DNA of 11,530 nt from DATFQI01 sp035264365 (GTDB lineage Bacteria > Actinomycetota > Thermoleophilia > Solirubrobacterales > Solirubrobacteraceae): positions 1 to 11,530 of the forward strand of contig DATFQI010000009.1 of NCBI GenBank assembly GCA_035264365.1, in the 5' to 3' direction. How positions within the stretch are numbered: the stretch's first letter is position 1; every line of letters begins with the position of its first letter. Of the stretch, positions 7,970-11,530 are shown piece after piece. The position numbers and the translations under genes are program-made. Under the pieces are notes generated by a model. That model was not told where the DNA came from and did no database searches. It worked only from the letters and a program-made list of their open reading frames with translations.

Positions 7970-7998
7970 ATCGCACGGTGGGGCTTGCAACGTTGCAA
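7970..7998 (-). promoter_or_regulatory. Possible promoter of the decarboxylase gene
   Basis: Reading the - strand, TTGCAA (7998-7993) resembles a -35 box (4 of 6 to TTGACA). After a 17-nt spacer, TGCGAT (7975-7970) matches TATAAT at 3 of 6. Transcription would begin just before 7960, giving a leaderless or near-leaderless message if ATG 7960 is used, or a leader of about 20 nt if ATG 7942 is used. The -10 is weak, so this is a prediction only. Confidence 0.3.
7985..7998. promoter_or_regulatory. Candidate LacI-family operator, perfect 14-bp palindrome
   Basis: TTGCAACGTTGCAA is identical to its reverse complement and has a central CG step, the form of most LacI-family operators, where the hinge-helix leucine of the repressor inserts at that CpG. 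Such an AT-containing perfect palindrome stands out in this GC-rich DNA. It lies in the divergent intergenic region, 46 nt before the glycosidase start and 24 nt from the decarboxylase ATG 7960. A LacI-family gene lies about 2 kb away, directly after the glycosidase, making it the obvious binding partner. That pairing is inferred. Confidence 0.7.
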
Positions 7999-8013
7999 AC
8001 GGCGTGGCACCAT
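7985..8013 (+). promoter_or_regulatory. Possible promoter of the glycosidase gene
   Basis: TTGCAA at 7985-7990 (4 of 6 to the -35 consensus) is followed after 17 nt by CACCAT at 8008-8013 (3 of 6 to the -10 consensus). The -35 lies inside the palindrome, so repressor binding would block it. The match is weak and the start point is unproven. Confidence 0.28.
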
Positions 8014-8032
8014 GTGCTTCCGACTTGATGGG

Positions 8033-8039
8033 GGAGGAG
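8033..8039 (+). promoter_or_regulatory. Strong Shine-Dalgarno site for the glycosidase
   Basis: GGAGGAG sits 5 nt before ATG 8045. It is the clearest ribosome-binding site in the window, fixes the start of the secreted enzyme, and suggests high translation once the promoter is on. Confidence 0.85.
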
Positions 8040-8044
8040 CAGCG

Positions 8045-10066
8045 ATGAGGGGTCTGGGACACGCGCTGGCCGCGGCCGCGCTGATCGTGGCGGCCGGCGG
8101 GGGGAGCGCGCAGGCCCAGGAGACGCGGGCGGCCCTCGACCCGGCATTGGTCGAGGGCCGCGGCGCGTCGGTCGCGTTCGCCGAGCAGGAGGCGGAGCAC
8201 GCGACCACCACGGGCGAGCTGCTGAGCGCGACCGCCTCCGGCGACATCGCGTCCTACGACCCGGACCGTCGCGGCGACGAGCAACGCGCCGCCTACACGC
8301 TGTCCGGCGAGGCGTCGGGCCGCGACGGCGTCCGCCTCGATCGCGGCGAGTACGTCGAGTTCCGGCTCACGCGCGCCGCGAACGCCATCACGGTCCGCTA
8401 CAGCATCCCGGACGCGCCGAGCGGAGGCGGGATCCGGTCCCCGCTGGACGTCAGCGTCAACGGCAAGCGCGCGAGGACGATGACGCTGACATCGGAGTAC
8501 GCATGGCTGTACGCGGACTATCCGTTCTCCAACGACCCGGACAGCGACTGGCTGCACCCCGACTGGTGGCGGCCGCCGACGGAGTCGGAGGGGAAGCCGC
8601 ACCGGCCGAACCACTTCTACGACGAGCAGCGCCTGCTGCTCGGCAAGACCTACAAGGCCGGCGACACGATCCGGCTCTCCGTGCCCGCCGGCGCGAAGGC
8701 CGACTGGACCGTCATCGACCTGCTCGACCACGAGCGCGTCGCCGAGCCCGCGCGCAAGCCCGCCGGCGCCGTCGCCGTCACGCGCTTCGGCGCCGATCCG
8801 AGCGGCCGCCGCGACTCCTCGCAGGCCTTCGACAGGGCGATCGCCTTCGCCAAGCACCGGGGCAAGCGTCCGGCGGTGGTGTGGATCCGCGAGGGCACGT
8901 TCAAGGTGACTCGCCACATCGTCGTCGACGACGTGGCGGTGGTCGGCGCGGGCAGCTGGCACTCGATCGTGACGGGCCCGGCGACACCGCTGGCCGACCC
9001 GGACCCCGACCCCGAGTGCCCGTCCTGCGAGCCGTCGCGGACCGACTCCGTCGGCTTCTACGGCAAGTGGGCCGAGGACGGCGGCAGCGACAACGTGCGG
9101 CTGGCGAACTTCGCGATCGTCGGCGAGATCTCCGAGCGCGTCGACACCGACGAGGTCAACGGCGTCGGCGGCGCGCTCAGCCGCTCGGTCGTCGAGGGCC
9201 TCTACATCCAGCACACCAAGGTCGGCATCTGGCTCGACGGGCCGGGCCGCGACCTGCTCGTGCGCGACAACGTGATCGTCGACCAGATGGCCGACGGCAT
9301 CAACATCCGCAAGGGCTGGCGCAACGTGCGCGCGACGGACAACTTCTTCCGCAACACCGGCGACGACGCGATGGCGATGTGGTCGAACGTCGAGCACGAC
9401 ACCGGCAACACGTTCGACCACAACACGATCCAGTCGCCGGTGCTGGCCAACGGCATCGCGATCTACGGCGGCAAGGACAACAGCGTCTCGGACAACCTGG
9501 TCGCCGACCCGGTGCGCGAGGGCTCCGCCCTGCACGCCGGCTACCGGCACGCCTCGACCGACTTCCAGGGGACGCTGACGTTCGCCCGCAACACGACGGT
9601 TCGCGCGGGCACGCGCGAGCTCAACTGGGACATCGGGCTCGGCGCGATCTGGTTCTACGCGCTTGAGGGGCACCTGGGCGGGGACGGCGTGGCGTTCAAG
9701 GTGCTCGACAGCGACTTCCTCGACGTCAGCTACAACGCGATCCAGTTCGTCTCGGAGTGGGGCGTCAAGGACCGGTACGGCATCGACAACGTGCTCTTGA
9801 AGGACATCCGGGTCGACGGCGCGGGCACGAACGTGCTCAACGCGCGCGCGTTCGGCGGCGCAACGGTCGAGAACGTCGACGCGCGCAACGTGGGGCACCG
9901 CTTCGACAACAACTGCGGCTCGTTCAACTTCCCGCCGAGCGGGCCGGAGTTCAAGATCACCAGGGCCGGGTCCAACGACGGCGGCTGGTTCGACTGGGGC
10001 ACGTGGTGCGACGACCGGCCGGCGCCCGTCGAGCCGCCCGAGCCGTCGCCGTGGACGCAGCCATAG
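8045..10066 (+). CDS. Secreted right-handed beta-helix glycoside hydrolase, GH87-like (alpha-1,3-glucanase/mycodextranase type)
   Basis: A 673-residue exported protein. Residues 1-24 are a signal peptide (MRGLG start, Ala-rich core, cleavage likely after AQA24). A beta-sandwich-like region follows (about 45-235), with GEYVEFRLTRAANAITVRYSIPD, YAWLYADYPF and HFYDEQRLLLG, as in the N-terminal part of mycodextranase-type enzymes. From about 243 (AVTRFGADPSGRRDSSQAFDRAI) a pectate-lyase-like parallel beta-helix begins. Asp417 (ADGINIRKG) and Asp440/Asp441 (NTGDDAMAMWS) have the 23/24-residue spacing I recall for the catalytic aspartates of GH87 alpha-1,3-glucanase Agl-KA. Also visible are ANGIAIYGGKDN and four Cys in two pairs (325/328 and 624/655), plausible disulfides. 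The C-terminus is a short Pro-rich tail. It probably cuts alpha-1,3-glucan or nigeran from fungal walls or biofilm outside the cell. Another beta-helix polysaccharidase is possible. A LacI gene follows after 20 nt. Confidence 0.85.
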   Translation: MRGLGHALAAAALIVAAGGGSAQAQETRAALDPALVEGRGASVAFAEQEAEHATTTGELLSATASGDIASYDPDRRGDEQRAAYTLSGEASGRDGVRLDRGEYVEFRLTRAANAITVRYSIPDAPSGGGIRSPLDVSVNGKRARTMTLTSEYAWLYADYPFSNDPDSDWLHPDWWRPPTESEGKPHRPNHFYDEQRLLLGKTYKAGDTIRLSVPAGAKADWTVIDLLDHERVAEPARKPAGAVAVTRFGADPSGRRDSSQAFDRAIAFAKHRGKRPAVVWIREGTFKVTRHIVVDDVAVVGAGSWHSIVTGPATPLADPDPDPECPSCEPSRTDSVGFYGKWAEDGGSDNVRLANFAIVGEISERVDTDEVNGVGGALSRSVVEGLYIQHTKVGIWLDGPGRDLLVRDNVIVDQMADGINIRKGWRNVRATDNFFRNTGDDAMAMWSNVEHDTGNTFDHNTIQSPVLANGIAIYGGKDNSVSDNLVADPVREGSALHAGYRHASTDFQGTLTFARNTTVRAGTRELNWDIGLGAIWFYALEGHLGGDGVAFKVLDSDFLDVSYNAIQFVSEWGVKDRYGIDNVLLKDIRVDGAGTNVLNARAFGGATVENVDARNVGHRFDNNCGSFNFPPSGPEFKITRAGSNDGGWFDWGTWCDDRPAPVEPPEPSPWTQP

Positions 10067-10086
10067 GGACGGGGGACGCGGATGGC

Positions 10087-11169
10087 GTGCGGCGGCGACC
10101 GGGGGTCGTCGCCGTCGCACGCGCCGCGGGCGTCTCGCCGAGCACGGTCTCGAACGTCTACAACCGCCCGCACGTGGTCACGGCGCAGCTGCGAGAGCGG
10201 GTGCTGCGCGCGGCGTCCGAGCTCGGCTACGCGGGCGCCGACCCGGCCGCGCGCAGCCTGCGCAGCGGCCGCACCGGCGCGCTCGGCGTCGTGCTGCGCG
10301 AGCGGCTGGCGTACTCGTTCGACGACCCGGCGGCGGTGTGCTTCCTGCAGGGCGTCTCCGACGCCGCCGACCCGCAGCAGCTCGCGCTCGTGATCGTGCC
10401 CGCCTATCCGGAGCAGGCGGGCGCCTTCAGCCCCGCGATCGGCCGGGCCGCGGTCGACGGGCTGCTGCTGTACTCGCTCGTGGCCGACGACCCGCTCGTC
10501 GAGGCGTCGCTGGGGCGGCGCCTCCCGACGGTCGTGATCGACTCGCCCGCGCCGGGCGATCTGGGCGTGACCGAGCGCTGCGGCTTCGTGGGGATCGACG
10601 AGCGCGCGGCCGCGGGCGCGGCCGTCACGCACCTGGTCGAGCTCGGCCATCGCCGCCTCGGCGTGCTGAGCCTGCGGCTCTCGGCCGACGCCCACGCCGG
10701 TGCCGTCGACGCGGCGAGCCAGGCCGCCGCGACCGCGAGCGTGCCCCGCGGGCGCCTCGAGGGCGCGCGGCGCGCCGCCGAGGCCGCGGGGATCGGCTGG
10801 TCCTCCGTGGCGGTCGAGCAGTGCCAGATCTCCGACGTCGAGAGCGGCCGTGCAGCCACGCACGCGCTGCTCGACCGGGCCCCGGGCACCACCGCGATCT
10901 TCGCGCTCAGCGATCCGATCGCCCTCGGCGCGAGACGCGCCGCCGCCGAGCGCGGCCTGTCGGTGCCCGGCGACCTCTCGATCGTCGGCTTCGACGACTC
11001 CGCTCCCGAGGCCGACGGCCTGACCACGATCCATCAGCCCCTGCGCGAGAAGGGCCGCGCGGCCACCGAAGCCCTGCTGCGCATGCTCGCCGGCGAGGAG
11101 GGCTCGCGGACCGTGCTTCCCACGAGGCTCGTGGTCCGCGGCTCGACCGCTCCACTCGCCGCTGCGTGA
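10087..11169 (+). CDS. LacI-family transcriptional regulator
   Basis: A 360-residue sugar-responsive DNA-binding protein. The N-terminal LacI helix-turn-helix spans residues 6-48 (VAVARAAGVSPSTVSNVYNRP, then RERVLRAASELGY), with Ser17-Pro-Ser-Thr-Val-Ser at the recognition helix. The hinge AARSLRSGRTGALGVV carries Leu58, the residue type that inserts at the operator's central CpG. Residues about 64-360 form the periplasmic-binding-protein-like effector and dimer domain (AVDGLLLYS, VGIDERAAAGAAVTHLVELGHRRLGVLS, FALSDPIALGARRAAAERGLSVPGDLSIVGFDDS). GTG 10087 is chosen because it puts the HTH at the normal distance from the N-terminus and has GGGGGA at 10071-10076. GTG 10051 is in frame but overlaps the glycosidase gene and lacks such a site. 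The 20-nt gap suggests co-transcription with the glycosidase, hence autoregulation through the palindrome at 7985-7998. The inducer is probably a sugar, perhaps a product of that enzyme. Confidence 0.93.
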   Translation: MRRRPGVVAVARAAGVSPSTVSNVYNRPHVVTAQLRERVLRAASELGYAGADPAARSLRSGRTGALGVVLRERLAYSFDDPAAVCFLQGVSDAADPQQLALVIVPAYPEQAGAFSPAIGRAAVDGLLLYSLVADDPLVEASLGRRLPTVVIDSPAPGDLGVTERCGFVGIDERAAAGAAVTHLVELGHRRLGVLSLRLSADAHAGAVDAASQAAATASVPRGRLEGARRAAEAAGIGWSSVAVEQCQISDVESGRAATHALLDRAPGTTAIFALSDPIALGARRAAAERGLSVPGDLSIVGFDDSAPEADGLTTIHQPLREKGRAATEALLRMLAGEEGSRTVLPTRLVVRGSTAPLAAA

Positions 11170-11208
11170 ACGATCGAATTCCGGTCGAGGGGGAGGGTCC
11201 GTAAGCGT
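11170..11208 (+). other. Short intergenic region after the LacI gene
   Basis: It contains only a weak imperfect stem (CGATCG / CGGTCG around an AATTC loop, 11171-11187) and a purine tract GGGGGAGGG (11189-11197) that could be a ribosome-binding site for the next frame. No convincing terminator with a T tract is seen. Confidence 0.4.
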
Positions 11209-11530
11209 GTGACCACCCGGTCAGGTCTGCGGGTGGTCCTGCCGATGGGGTTCCTGGTGGCGGGGTCGCCCTGTCGACGCTCGGTGTCACGCCGGGGCCG
11301 CTGCCAGCCGCCGGATCGGGCGCTGCGGGGGTGTTCACCATCGTGAAGCCGACCGCGACGCCGACCGCCGAGCGACGCCCGGCGGCGCCCACGACCTTCG
11401 TGATCCCCACACGCACGGTGACCGGCGCCTTAAGGGCGCCCATGACGGCGACGGCGAGGACTCCGCGATCCCGGCCGAGCAAGCCCATGGGGGCACGGGC
11501 CGCCGCCGGCAAGCAGCGGACGACGAAGAA
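11209..11530 (+). pseudogene. Possible membrane-anchored or secreted Thr/Pro-rich protein, frame apparently broken, 3' end outside window
   Basis: GTG 11209 lies 11 nt after GGAGGG (11192-11197) and begins TTRSGLRVVLPMGFLVAG, basic residues followed by a hydrophobic stretch like a signal anchor. That frame then turns into Arg/Cys-rich sequence and stops near 11329. One base over, from about 11262, a second frame stays open to the end of the window: VALSTLGVTPGPLPAAGSGAA, then VFTIVKPTATPTAERRP, then a basic Thr/Pro/Arg-rich part. Joining the frames would need one extra G in the run at 11262-11265 and gives a smooth hydrophobic segment, LVAGVALSTLGV. So this looks like one gene with a single-base deletion, real or a sequencing error. 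Alternatively GTG 11331 starts a shorter intact gene. No family is recognised. Confidence 0.4.
11211..11238 (+). repeat. Inverted repeat, 8-bp perfect stem with 12-nt loop
   Basis: GACCACCC (11211-11218) pairs exactly with GGGTGGTC (11231-11238). It is a strong GC-rich stem 41 nt after the LacI stop and begins at the last base of the putative GTG start codon 11209. It could act as a terminator without a T tract or mask the start of the following frame. No function is proven. Confidence 0.5.

Noticed and set aside
3626..10066. A 2146-codon open frame on the + strand running across three genes
   Set aside because: Only its last 673 codons (from ATG 8045) are real. The rest is Arg/Ala/Pro-rich shadow sequence opposite or out of frame with the c-di-GMP and decarboxylase genes, as expected in very GC-rich DNA.
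7961..10120. Long N-terminal extension of the decarboxylase frame on the - strand
   Set aside because: It is antisense to the glycosidase gene and reads as low-complexity Arg/Ala/Val/Asp sequence. Family homology begins only at MDPDEF, near 7942.
10082..10393. ATG 10082 as the start of a small gene or of the LacI gene
   Set aside because: ATG 10082 is in a different frame from the LacI gene and gives Arg/Ser/Ala-rich shadow sequence. The LacI helix-turn-helix is read from GTG 10087.
11424..11440. GGCGCC-TTAAG-GGCGCC inverted repeat
   Set aside because: Short GC-rich stem inside the likely edge gene with no T tract. GGCGCC pairs are frequent by chance at this base composition.
10907..11512. 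201-codon open frame on the - strand at the right end
   Set aside because: It overlaps the 3' end of the LacI gene for over 250 bases, shows no family motif, and the + strand frame explains the region better.
1..11530. tRNA, rRNA, CRISPR, insertion sequences, prophage or toxin-antitoxin genes
   Set aside because: Read on both strands; no regularly spaced repeats, transposase motifs, terminal inverted repeats or RNA-gene landmarks were seen. A tRNAscan and repeat search would be needed to exclude them fully.

Overview
The window is very GC-rich DNA with dense, tightly packed genes and strong G/C preference at third codon positions. Together with the gene families present (a PF13796-type sensor kinase with a NarL-type regulator, a long-form Pth2 protein, LacI regulators), this points to a soil actinobacterium. 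A Thermoleophilia/Solirubrobacterales-type organism would fit, but that placement is an impression from composition and gene style and was not tested. No rRNA, tRNA, CRISPR array, insertion sequence or prophage gene was seen.

Left part (1-6569), all on the + strand: the C-terminal half of an aldo/keto reductase, a membrane histidine kinase, its NarL/LuxR-type response regulator, a Pth2-type peptidyl-tRNA hydrolase, a dienelactone-hydrolase-family enzyme, and a 918-residue membrane protein carrying GGDEF, GAF and HD-GYP domains. The first five genes are separated by 10 nt or less, or overlap (13 nt and 4 nt), so they probably form one transcription unit. The c-di-GMP gene follows after 41 nt and may belong to it. 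The kinase and regulator are a matched pair. The c-di-GMP protein keeps the motifs for both making and breaking down the second messenger.

Middle (6566-7960), - strand: a PLP-dependent aromatic-amino-acid decarboxylase. It converges on the c-di-GMP gene so tightly that the two TAG stop codons share one CTAG.

Right part (7961-11169): an 84-bp divergent intergenic region holds a perfect 14-bp palindrome with a central CpG, the form of a LacI-family operator. To its right lie a secreted beta-helix glycoside hydrolase resembling GH87 alpha-1,3-glucanases and, 20 nt downstream, a LacI-family regulator gene. The likely circuit is that the LacI protein binds the palindrome and controls the exported glucanase-like enzyme, and possibly also the divergent decarboxylase. 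This is the most testable regulatory idea in the window.

The last 360 bases hold an 8-bp perfect hairpin and what looks like the start of a membrane-anchored or secreted Thr/Pro-rich protein. Its reading frame appears broken by a one-base deletion in a short G run. I found no clearly new defence or mobile system. The points most worth following are the operator circuit, the long-form Pth2 gene coupled to a two-component system, and the frameshifted gene at the right edge.
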